Positions 48,917 to 60,039 of a stretch of 64,000 bases of DNA are shown in pieces; the stretch's first letter is position 1; each line of letters opens with the position of its first letter. A model generated the notes under the pieces. That model had not been told where the DNA came from. It searched no databases and worked only from the letters and a program-made list of their open reading frames with translations. Source of the stretch: Balanoglossus misakiensis (Eukaryota > Hemichordata); NCBI GenBank assembly GCA_040954595.2, contig CM082597.2, forward strand, positions 434,001-498,000. Reading direction: 5' to 3'. The translations under genes and the position numbers were made by a program.

Positions 48917-49425
48917 CATTAGGATTGTAAAGAAAATATTAGTCAAGGCATTTCGTTTCAGGTCTGCCAGAATGGAGTAACTTTGACTTGACAGTTGACT
49001 TGTCATGCCAGTCACTCAGGTCAGGTCTGACTGGGTCAAATCTAAATCATCTCTAATCTGATCAGGCTAATTTTACATTACAATCCCACAATGCAATGGG
49101 TTTCACCTGACCAGGACTCTCAAACCAAAACTTTAGTGGAACATACATGTAACAAAGTCAATAGTATACATTTATGATTACAAAATAACATCTCTTATGA
49201 ATATGAAAATTGAACAATGTTTCTGAAGTTCCGACATACCTGTCATGGAAGATGTACTTGACTTTGTGTTACCATCATAGAGTACCGGGTATTAGCGATG
49301 TTACGATGAATGCACTCCTGTCCAAGATACCACTACACTATAAAGGGAAAAAAAATACAAAACGTTTGTTTTTCTAACTTTCAACAATATTCTTAAATAC
49401 TGACAATATTTAAATGTAACATTTT

Positions 49426-49757
49426 ATGTAACTGCAGCAATGTGCAGTAGAATGTGATTTTTCAAACCCAATTGTATCCATGATATGCAATAAACATTTG
49501 TCATTGGTCAGTCTAATTGTTACAATGTATCTATGCAGTAAATGTATCAATACTGAATGTGATATTTTATGTAACTGCAGGGATGTATCCCTGTGTAATA
49601 GAATGTAACAATGTGTTTGAAATGTAACAATTTCTTCTGTAGATTGAACAGAACTCAATTATGTAACTGCAGCAATGTATGATATCCCTCTGCAGTAGAA
49701 TGTAACAATGTGTTTGAAATGTAACAATTTCTTCTGTGGATTGAATGGAACTCAATT
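49426..49757. repeat. ~92-97-bp tandem repeat (ATGTAACTGCAG units)
   Basis: A full unit at 49569-49660 is followed by a second at 49661-49757. They are nearly identical over AGAATGTAACAATGTGTTTG and the 50 bases after it. A degenerate, incomplete unit starts at 49426. Minus-strand frames through this block read as repeated peptides (FQTHCYILL) only because the DNA is repeated. Confidence 0.9.
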
Positions 49758-50077
49758 GTACCTCTACTGCACAGTAGCAGAGAGATTTCAATAAGATTTA
49801 TTTTCCTCAATGATGTGACATCAAGCTGTGCTGTCTCCTCCATGGCACTGATATATTTTAGTGCAATACAGAAACAAAGTAGCAAATCATAGCATCCCTG
49901 TGAGACTCGCACAAAGCTATTTGGCCGATAGCATATTAACTGTCTGCTACATTTGTGTGCTTGTCTCACTTAATGATGTCATAGTGTCCACTTTGCTGAA
50001 ACGACCTCCCAAATACAAGTCAAAATTTAGTCTCTTAGCCTCTGACATTGGATAGTGGTAATTTTCTTTAAAAGCTA

Positions 50078-50150
50078 CCATACGTGACTTTGTAAATATA
50101 ACCAGTTACTATAGAGAGTGGAGATTTAGCCAATCAGAGATTTTCACTTG
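50078..50150 (+). repeat. dispersed repeat family 3, copy 2
   Basis: Loosely collinear with 36543-36630, ending in AGATTTAGCCAATCAGAG. The X-box centre of copy 1 (ACCATGGC) is here ACTATAGA, so the motif is not kept. Confidence 0.4.
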
Positions 50151-50948
50151 GTTGCCTATGCAAAAAAGTGCACTAACAGTAACTAGAACATGGTCCCTTT
50201 AAAGGGAAGGGGTCGTCGCGCCATGTTTTGAATTTCTTGATGAAAAAAAATCTATTGCTTGTGGTATGATCTGAATAATGATGTATATTCTGTGGACAGT
50301 CCAGTCCCATTATTTACAGGCCATTTAGCGAAGAAAAGAGTTTTATTTTTATTGCAAAATCAAACATGTTGCCATTAACACTGATTTATGACTGCAGATG
50401 ATAAAATATGTCTAAAATAAAGAGATGGTTCCACCCTTATTAGCCATTGATAAAATTCAAAGTGCAGCAAGTAAAATAGAATGTTCGATGTAAGACAGAT
50501 TATACCATTCATTTGTGATCACTTTATGTCTCCACGTTGTCTGACGACATGTAATCCTATTAGTGGGGGTTTCTACATCATAAATCTTGGAGAGCTTGTT
50601 TTGAGGGACGCGACGCGAGTCCCCTGACCCATATTGGTCCAGAAATTCACTACTTTCCAGTGTTTCAGAATGAAAGTGTTTCGATATGAAGTTTATGTTG
50701 AGATAACATTTTCCCCCAAACTCAAAGGACAGGAGACAATACAATTAGACACGGTTTGCACCTGTCTTCTTATGACCCTACAGTGAATAAATCAGCTTTT
50801 ATATTTGATAGTTGATTAGTGTAAGGAGCTAATTAGAGAGTAAATCAATAGACGAATCAGATGAAATCTATAAAACTCTGGTCAGATCTAACACCCAGGA
50901 GACTACTCTCTAACACTGTAATAAACTGCGAGTCTTATCGTGTCAAGG

Positions 50949-51139
50949 TTCACCTCAAAATACTACAATTTGAACTGCAAGTGACCGTCAAAATCTACTG
51001 CACTTGCCAAAGGCCATATTTTTCACCTCAGACAGATCTGAAAATACTACAATTTGAACTGCAAACTACCATTAAATCGACAATTGCCAGAGGACAATTT
51101 TCACCTCAAAATCTCATAATTCGATCATTTGAAGTGTAA
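50949..51139. repeat. ~75-bp tandem repeat (TTCACCTCA units)
   Basis: TTCACCTCA begins units at 50949, 51022 and 51100. The first two share AAATACTACAATTTGAACTG at near-identical spacing; the third is partial. The plus-strand frame across it (50861-51139) repeats KILQFELQ, an effect of the DNA duplication. Confidence 0.85.
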
Positions 51140-52155
51140 ATGATCATATACATGATACAAGTAGTTTTTTGATACTATTCCTTGTAATTTACAGGATTCA
51201 AATCTAAACCTGCCACACCAATTCATGTAACAAGCAAGTCCACATACAGTCGGAGCCCCTGATTTAAGAAGGGATGCAATTAATAAATGACCAAAAAATA
51301 ACTATAATTTCAATCCAAATGTTTCAGTATATGAAGGAAACCTCCCATTTAAATACAAAGACTAACGTCAGCATGTGGAGATGGTCCCTAAATCCATGCA
51401 GTTCAATTTCCATGCTAACACAGATAACAGCCAACAAATCAATGGTTTCCATGGAAACCAGACAGATACATTATTTCCAATCCCAATCAGAATAATTTGA
51501 TAGTCTGGCCAATTTGAGGCTGGCTAGTAAAGGTTTCTTCTCCCTAGTTTTTGTCATGGCCTTGCAGGTCTATCTAATATCAAGTTCATCAGATGAATGA
51601 TTGTCAAGTCAATGCATTCAAGTATCGGAGAGATACCTCCTTAGGATTAACAATTTGAATTTTAATTTCAAAATATTGAATTAACATGAAAGCAGTCCAA
51701 TGCCTCAGATGCTAGTTGCGTAAACACAGCTATTTTCTTTTTCTTGGGGGAGGGGAGGAAGTCTCTGCTTGTGAAGGAAACCAGCAGTGTCTCCCCGCCT
51801 AAAAATAGCTAAGCAAAGTGAGTTTGTGATTCAGAATAAAGTAATATTCTTTGTCAGTTGTTAAATTGCTATAATTATTCTATAATGACATATCGGTACA
51901 TGTCACCATAACATTGTATCATCCTTAACAATATTGTAGACAACAATGGAATATCTACCAAGGAAATCTCACGGCTGTCAACAAAACTGTCACTTCTCAT
52001 ATTTATGAGACATTCGCCCTTAATGAAATCTATTCTCAAACCAAAACCAACTCTCTTGTAACAAGATAATCTAATCTCACTAATTACCATTTTTCATATA
52101 TGAGCAATCGTATAAAAAGCAAATACTTGAGAACTTAATATTCCATGTAGAAAAT
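51140..52155. other. non-coding stretch, no gene seen
   Basis: AT-rich DNA. It contains the 18-bp perfect palindrome at 51443-51460, listed separately. Confidence 0.5.
51443..51460. promoter_or_regulatory. perfect 18-bp palindrome, X-box type
   Basis: TGGTTTCCATGGAAACCA is a perfect palindrome. Its inner GTTTCCATGGAAAC is a symmetrical RFX X-box. It is the strongest palindrome of this class in the window. Confidence 0.42.
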
Positions 52156-52233
52156 GAGATGACCTCTTTGATTGGCTGTCTGAATGAATTACTATGGTGA
52201 TGCATTCAGGTAGCCAATCAAAGAGGTCATCTC
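52156..52233. repeat. 31-bp-arm hairpin (29/31 paired)
   Basis: Left arm 52156-52186 (GAGATGACCTCTTTGATTGG...) and right arm 52203-52233 are reverse complements except for two adjacent bases, with a 16-nt loop. The arms contain ATTGG/CCAAT. It may be a tiny foldback element, or an RNA hairpin if transcribed. The stem length and loop are also compatible with a microRNA-like precursor, but nothing else supports that. Confidence 0.85.
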
Positions 52234-55200
52234 AAAACTACATCTATTCAGAAAACACATGTAATTACATTTTCTTCTGTGAAATTTTCCTCTGTGTCAT
52301 CAACCTCAACAGAACTGCACAGATTTCCACCACAAATTTGGTGAAAAGTATAAGTTTCATTCTGTGTAAGTTATAGCAGTCATCAGAAACTACTTAATGT
52401 GTATCAGACTTAATCAGAAATAATGACTGCATCGAACACATACCAGGTTCCTTCCACTGTTGCGTTGCCCGCAAAGTCCAATTCTGAGAAGTCCCTCAAA
52501 TGCAAGTCTTTGTTGCCGCAGATGAAATGCAAATTGAAATTCAGAAATTCCAGTCCAATATCAACTATCTACATTGATACTAGTATTCTCAGGTTTTCAG
52601 ATTTTCTCTCTCCTGATAACAAAAGAAATGAATATAAGTATAAGTTCAGAAAGTGATAATTTATCGCTACAAACATAGCAAGGATCAATGCACACACTTC
52701 AGCATATTTGCAATATCACGTTCAATACATAAAGTAATCTGTACGAACAAAGTCTAATGAATTTAGCGTTGCACGCCTTTCCAACTGAACGAATTCAATA
52801 ACACATTGTCTGTCAAACTGATCAACCTTGTTATAATACCCACAGCTCTGCCATATGTCACGTTTTTTGTTGAAAATAGTCTCTACTGCCATGGGGTCAC
52901 TCATTAAATCTCCATACTCATCTACTCATAACCATTCTCTACAAACACATCAATCGATCCACATCTACAATCATTTCTGTATGAACCGGTTACTCCCATA
53001 AAATTACACTTATGAACAATGAATCACAGTTTTTCCTTATAATCAACTTTGACAAGCTACACCAAGAAAAACTTTTTATTCTTTTATTAATATCTAGGTT
53101 ATTTTTTCATGAAATAGGTCATTTATTTCGTTTTGTTTGCCTACTTATAAAACATAACTTGTGGAATATTTGATCTTTACTCCAATCCTGCATGGAGGTA
53201 TGATGTGTAAATACTTGACTGAATTGATTTCTGGCACAGATCATAAATTATATCATTGAAGTACGCTTATATTTACAAATCATGTGAGAATCATGGGAAC
53301 AGTGCAGAATGGCTGATGATTCAACACATTTCAACAAAATCACATATCTCTAGTATTATTATGTGTACAGCAGTTCCTTCCACTGGATTATAAATATGCG
53401 CATAATTGAAGTTTCGTATCAGTAGTACGCCCTCTATCGTTACAGAATGGAAACATTCAAGCTTCCTTTGTTCTGGTGCGTACAGCAGACGTATCATATC
53501 TTTATTGTTATCCACTGGGATACAAAGTCTCTGGATTACAAAGGCTTAAGTCCTACCCAGTAATTCCTGTCATGAACAGCTTTTTTGTGCTTTCGGTACA
53601 AGTAATTGAGGGCAACCAAATCCATTTACTCTAAAATATAAAACAGGTCTTTTCGTACCAGAGAGACTATTCCATATTCGTCAATTAAGATAAATTACAC
53701 ATGAAATACAATCATTGTTTTACGATCATTCGGTACTAAAACATTGAATTATTATGATTTCAGATAATAATATCATGCCTGTACAATTGTCAAGTCCTAT
53801 AGTGTTGTATGAAGCTCTTATTAATAGATGTCCACTTTGTGGGTGTGTTGATAACAACTATAAAACTACGACTCGTAAATTTTACGTGCCAAACTAGTAC
53901 TTACAATGTTCTTTTGAAACGTCTCATGGATATATGAACAAATGACACTGGATTAAGGTGGTGACATCAAACTCCTATTTGCTGTCACAGCCAGTAATCC
54001 CAGGGATTAGCAGAAGCTGCACCACAATGGTAATCCAAAATGTGTCAATTTACAGATTTATCCAACAGACATAAATCCTCCGTTATGAAGCGATATGCAA
54101 ATGACAATATATTATCCAGAAAATGGTTGTGACCCCAAATCACAAAATGTACTATTATATTTCGCCCTGGTAGAGTACAGGGAACTGTTAGTCATAGATA
54201 CAAATAAATTTCGGGTTGTTAATACTTAATAGACAGATGGTAAAATTTGAGACCATTTTGCCTTGAAGAATAACACTTAGTCGATGAATATGCACATCTT
54301 CTCAACATCAAAATTGGTGAAAGTAATGAATCACAATATACACAGGCTTTCCATGTAAGTTGTAACACATCACCATATCCCCCTTACTGAAAAGACCAAT
54401 GACCAAACTTCAGGAGACAATGCAAGATCGAGAGTGGCAGGAAAGCATATATGCAGAAGGACTTTCTTTTGCAACACTGGACACACACGTAAACTGACTA
54501 CGAGGCGAAAGGAAAATGCGAATCATGCCTTGATCCTTCTTTAATATTTTAACAGTACGTATACTACACTTACACCAAGCTTTCTTTCCAACAAAGAAAA
54601 GATCACACGAATTCCAAATCATTTCTTCTTTCAAAAGAAACATCTTGACTGCGTATGCCATTCGATAAATGAAGCTAATTGTGAATATCAGAAGCCATAC
54701 AATAACTGGTGTTTCCAATTTACAATATGATGTCTATTATCTGTAAAAGTTCAATTCTGGTGATGTACATGAAAAGAGTTGGTCTCCGTAACAATGAAAA
54801 TACAACACCATTCTATTTTGTACGTGACTAACTTGAAGACACTCAGCGTGATGACTGAGACGAAAACCGACAGCTAGCTTCTTGAACAATATGCTGTGTC
54901 AACTGTAACGCTTTGTTCTGATTTTCACGTCGGCATTCTCGGGAAACGCGAGCTGCAAATATGCCAGGGTGACATATATCTCTGATGATAATTATCAAAT
55001 TTGAAGAACATTTTTTTCTGTTTAAAACAGACGACCAGTCCCAATAATCTCTCTTTTCACAGCAGAATTTTGAAGTCTGAAGAATCAAATTTATTAGGTG
55101 TGAAGTAGCTATTATTTATGTATTTCTAGACGATCTTTTACAACACTTCACTTTCCCAAGGCAGGAATTACAGCCACTAACGCAGGACACAGCTGTACCA

Positions 55201-55300
55201 TAAAAATCAAATTAAACTCTGCAGTCCAGACAACCTGCACTACTGGAAGATGAATATCACAGCATGAATCTTTCATCATCTGCAAATTTCCCTGAGTCTT
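52234..55300. other. non-coding stretch, no gene seen
   Basis: AT-rich DNA with chance-length frames. The 102-codon minus frame (54410-54718) has a hydrophobic start, but no family match or splice context. Confidence 0.45.
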
Positions 55301-55393
55301 TTAACCCTTTCACCACCATGGTTCAGTCCAAACCCATTGTTTTCTATAGTAAGGTTGGACCTCTTAAGAGGGAACTGAGGGTGAAAGGGTTAA
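55301..55393 (+). mobile_element. TTAA-flanked MITE, copy C (best preserved)
   Basis: The element is 93 bp with TTAA at both outer ends and 14-bp perfect inverted ends, TTAACCCTTTCACC and GGTGAAAGGGTTAA. The internal CAGTCCAAACC on the left and GGTTGGAC on the right are also partly complementary, so the whole can fold back. Without the TTAA target copies the element is 85 bp, beginning CCCTTT. TTAA duplication and CCC termini are typical of piggyBac-class transposons. Non-autonomous. Confidence 0.85.
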
Positions 55394-57637
55394 AGGGACA
55401 AAGACATTCACTTTTTACGTAATTTAGGTTATTTTTAGCTTTTCTTGCTATATTCCCTGAGACATCTTTGCATAGACAGATAGGTGTATATGTTCAGAGA
55501 GTGACTCCACAGGAGAATGACAAAAAGGTTTACCAGGTCACAATCAGTCAATGATGATAGACATCGTGCACACGTGAACCAAACTGATGCCTGAAACCTG
55601 AAATCCTAAACTTTTGTCCACCATATTGGGGCTGTCACAAAACACAAAGAAATTCTCACACAGGAAAAGCCTGGCAATTTCAGGTTTTCACTATTGAATT
55701 TTCCAGTATTCTCGATACAACTGTTAATTTATGCAAACATTTAATAGCTGTGTGATTTGCTGAAGGTGCCAGACATATAGGTTTGGTCTACCCAACATGC
55801 TTGAAACTACATCGAACTTAGTCACTGGTTTCAATTACACAAAAAGATTCCAGCTGTCAAATCAAGACACACACAATGCCCCATTCTCAGGTTTTCATCC
55901 AACAGACACTGTTCTTGCAGTGAATTCATTGCACAGTGACTCACACGCCAATAAGTACTTCACACACACAGCTAGGAACCACAGCGTCCACAGTGAGATA
56001 TTGAGGAAATTTCCCATTGTGACAAATTTTGATATGTTGCTATCATTTGCGATGTCAGCTAAGAGTTATTTATCGAAACAGACTTCAATTATTAATGAAA
56101 ACCAATTTAATTGCGTGAAACTGGTATCGAATTAATAGCGGGGCTAGTTAATCGAGAAAATAAGCCCAAATCCCCTTCACATCCTTAGTGCGGATATGGT
56201 CTTTTTCCTTTATGACTTGTCATTTTTCATCGAGAGCTATCATTGTTAGAGGTTTTCAATGAACATCCGACCAAACCATTTGTCTTGAAGTGGATGCCTC
56301 TCATTCCACTAATTTTGCGTCTATCAAGAAATAATTTACGCTTTATATTTACGTTATTTGAAAGCTCAAAGACCCCAAATTTTCGGGCCCCTTAGACAAC
56401 TTGGCAATCACAATGGTTTCTTAGAAAATGTTCTGCAGATACCAAATTATACATGACCAGAATTTCTATTCACAAAAGAGCCAACACAGATCCAAACACG
56501 TCTAAGTCATCGTATCATGTTCAGTATTCACTGAACTGATATGATGCAATAAATATTTCATGCTAACATCTGCCACCATTGTCACTCTTCAATACACTGA
56601 GATAACATGAAAACTGACAGATTCTAACAATTCATTTCATATTGCCATTACCATGGTAATGCAAGCTTACGATCTTGGTGGATTTAAACCCATGTGACTA
56701 TAGAGAGTTTTACAACTGCATCACTCCAATTTTACAATCTAGAAAAAGAGTGAGCACACCCTACTCACAGTTGAATTAATCCTACCTGATAGCTATAAAA
56801 CTAAGATGTTTCTATGATTTCACCTTCTTTTAAGTGATCTAGTCACACATATTCTTTATTTCAGCCTAAGTTGTCCATATAAGTTACAGAGAAAACAAAA
56901 AGCGAAATAAACTATGTACTTTACACAGAGTACTCTCAAATTAACACAATTCATGTTATTTCACATCTTTTAGGCATCCTCATCTATTTTTTGTACGTCA
57001 TATTTCCATAAAGAAAATATATATCATACTCTTGCAGATACTCTCCCCATTGTTTTTTATATCACATCAGGACAGCATGTGTGTGGTTATTACGTACGCC
57101 TTTGTCTGTCCTAATAGGACAGCCGTCAAAAACAGACCGCATTTCAAAAAGTAATGGATGGGCCATCAAGCATTCAGAATTGAATTAATTTCAGATTCAC
57201 ACTGGAAAATGGAAGTGAAAATTGGCAGGAAGTGCTCTGGTGGGATAGGGCGGTCCGTCTTCACATCATGACGGTCTTTGCTGGCTGTGCTTTTGTTCCG
57301 TTTTGTAACAAAGTAGCTATTAGTGTCATCCTTCACTCTCCATATGGCTGCAAAGTGTCACATTTACTTGACACTTGCTGCATAATTTTTCCGGGAAACC
57401 ACGTCGACAGGGATATTGAAATTGAAAGTACTAGCAGTGGGGGAAGTTTTGACAGAAACCCTGGCAAATGGAAGGCACATGTGTGTTTGATAGTTTCATT
57501 TATTATAGGCTCTATACTTAGTGCACTTTAACGCTCTAAATATCCCAAGGTATGAAACAGAATCGCGCAATCTACACCGTACGCAACTCTTTTTGTTCTC
57601 AATGCTATGCGTTGCAACAAAATGATCAGATTATACA
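55394..57637. other. non-coding stretch, no gene seen
   Basis: AT-rich DNA. It contains a 16-bp perfect palindrome (56646-56661). The plus-strand frames at 55797-56135 and 57232-57531 have no recognisable domain or splice context. Confidence 0.45.
56646..56661. promoter_or_regulatory. perfect 16-bp palindrome, X-box-like
   Basis: CATTACCATGGTAATG is perfectly palindromic. ATTACC/GGTAAT is one base per half-site away from the RFX consensus. Confidence 0.33.
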
Positions 57638-57663
57638 CTCATCTTCCTCAGGAGATCAGGAAT
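57638..57663 (+). repeat. 26-bp repeat, inverted partner at 59146
   Basis: It matches the reverse complement of 59146-59171 at 25 of 26 bases. In its frame it encodes HLPQEIRN, similar to the xLPxEIRN block near the end of CR1/RTE-type LINE ORF2 proteins. The two may be remnants of one LINE family in opposite orientations. The flanks match only loosely. Confidence 0.5.
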
Positions 57664-59145
57664 ATAACCATCTTCTCGAAAATCAAGTTGATAAACAGAT
57701 TAAGTGCATTTTCTGTGATTTGGTTATCTGACTTCATCACACATGGGTCTGCTAAAACAGTGAATCCTCAGACAGGCTTTATTGTCATCCAATTACGCTA
57801 TGAAAAACACATTTGATTAATGGGTTCACGATTTTAGGGAGTTTAAAAGTGATGAAGTCATTGCCAACGAAAGTCTGTCTACTGTACAGAACTGTCGGAA
57901 TTGATTTACAAGATTCTCCTGCGGTAGAGACAGTAATTCCACTTCTTACAACCTTGACATTGAACACAAAGTAATCAGACAGAGTCAATAGAATATTGTT
58001 CACTTGAGCTGGTGAAAAAAAAATACTAGAGACTGCTGTTTGGTCAGATGACAGAAAGACCAACTGAGTTGTCTAGAAAGTGTCCTCCTTGTTGCCTCTG
58101 ACTCATCTCATTGTCACACTGAAGTAGTTAATTGACTGTGGAAATTTGCATATCTTGGATGTTGAGGAGCTTCTCTGTCATTTTAACAAAGGACATCATC
58201 TTTAATTTACATCAGCTAGGCTCCCTGCTTTGCTGCATCAATCTCAGTAAATTCCAAAAGCACAGTTTTCATCCAATTTGATGTCACGGGTTTGTAGATC
58301 GACAGAGACAAAAATCTCAGTTTCTAAAGTGCACGAGAATTGTGGATTTTACAGTAGTGTACTGACTTCATTTTGGTTGTGCATTGCAAAGACAGGTGAC
58401 AATTAATTATTCACAAAAAAGTCTAGATTCAAGCAAAGTACAGGAGTTGACACACCCCTATTGAGTCTCCGTTGCTATCCTGAGACAAAACCCTGGAATC
58501 CCAGTATAAATGGCCCTGGGCGCTACATATGAGCTGTGTGACCAAACCCCTTCTGTACTTATTAGCAGATCAATAAAATCAAAACTGGATCAATAATTTT
58601 AACCAGTGAGATAACAAAACTAGCGGTTCTTTCATTAAACATCCGTGATTGTCCAAATTGGCAATATCAAATCACAACATTGTGGTTAATCAACTGAATC
58701 ATTTTTGTCTTCAATTTAAGCATGATAATGTTTACTTTCTATGAGTTCCGACTTTGAAACATTAATCCTTTCACACCTTGTTACACATGTGTTCACCCAC
58801 ACTTATTGGAAACAGTGAGTCTGTCTGGAACAAGATTAGTGCAAAGGCAGTGACCTGAATATTGAGCTGCTATGATAACTTAACCATCTTGCCTGATATC
58901 TCAGATATCCTCAAGAAAAAATCATTCAATACTACTTTCTATTAGGCAACAAGAAATTTCACAGTTGCTATAGAAACAATATACACATCAATAAATTGTA
59001 TAAAACCACCAGAATGATAGTTTGCATCAATATTCATCATCTCTGCTATTTTCTGTATTTTTCTACAACGCTTTATTAATCGTGAAAATAAACACATAAA
59101 AATCATTGAACATTCTTGGATGATAACTTCACAGCACATGGATCC
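57664..59145. other. non-coding stretch, no gene seen
   Basis: AT-rich DNA between the two arms of the inverted pair. The minus frame at 57785-58063 (92 codons) looks protein-like, but has no domain. TTAATCCTTTCAC at about 58770 loosely resembles a MITE terminus. Confidence 0.4.
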
Positions 59146-59171
59146 ATTGCTGATCTCCTGAGGAAGATGAG
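59146..59171 (-). repeat. 26-bp repeat, inverted partner of 57638
   Basis: The minus-strand reading gives HLPQEISN in the frame that continues leftwards without a stop to 58942. That frame has no other LINE-like block, so the reading is not secure. Confidence 0.5.
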
Positions 59172-59951
59172 AAGTTCTGAATGAATGTCATACTTCGGAA
59201 AAAAGTGCATTGAAATTGACAACAGAACAAAGGCAATCGTTTGACAAATTGTAACTGAATTACGTCCTTTACACGTTTCCTCATGAAATATGCACATCTC
59301 TGATTTACTGTACTTTGGATGGTCTCTGTCCATTCATAAAGGGAGATTCCATTACATGGCAGGGATGTTTAAACAGTATAAGAAGTAAACTTTGACAAAA
59401 AAGCTTGCTTAAGTTTATGAACAGACAGTGTATGTCTATGTACGCAGACATGGCCTTTATTAATGGACTATCAACTTTATTGTACAATATTCGAACCTGG
59501 GCCTGGACCATCAATTCTTGTAACATATCAAGCAAGCAACTCCATGCACAGAACCACTAGGTTAAATCAGAACATCACAATGGAATGACATCACATATAA
59601 AATATTATTTACTTTACACATGGACACAAAGCAGCATTTGAAAGTATTCTTTGGAGCAAACCTGCATTTTCAATTTTCTCTAATTACATTCACATCAAAA
59701 ACAGACTACCTTTCTCAGTGTGTTAATCTTTTGACAGGTCAGGCAAACTCTCACAGGAATACATGACATTTTTCAATCTCCAAAGCATCTGCCATGTACA
59801 CTACACATAGTGATAGGGCAACATGAAAGCTTTAGAAAACACTGACTACACGCATATATACAAGAGAGTTTATCTTTACTATACAATGCTTTATTATTAA
59901 TAAAATGTTTATTACATTTTGTCCACATGTAAGGTCACCTGTCTGGTATGA

Positions 59952-59969
59952 CCCCCCCCCCCCACCCCC
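59952..59969. repeat. poly(C) tract
   Basis: Twelve C, one A, five C. Such tracts are length-variable and hard to sequence. Confidence 0.9.
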
Positions 59970-60039
59970 AAAAATATTACAATTTTCCAAAATTTAATGT
60001 TACTGAACAGATAATCGCTAAAATAGCAAACACTGATAA

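Noticed and set aside
57785-58063. 92-codon minus-strand ORF that reads as protein-like
   Set aside because: No splice signals at its ends and no domain; kept only as a note.
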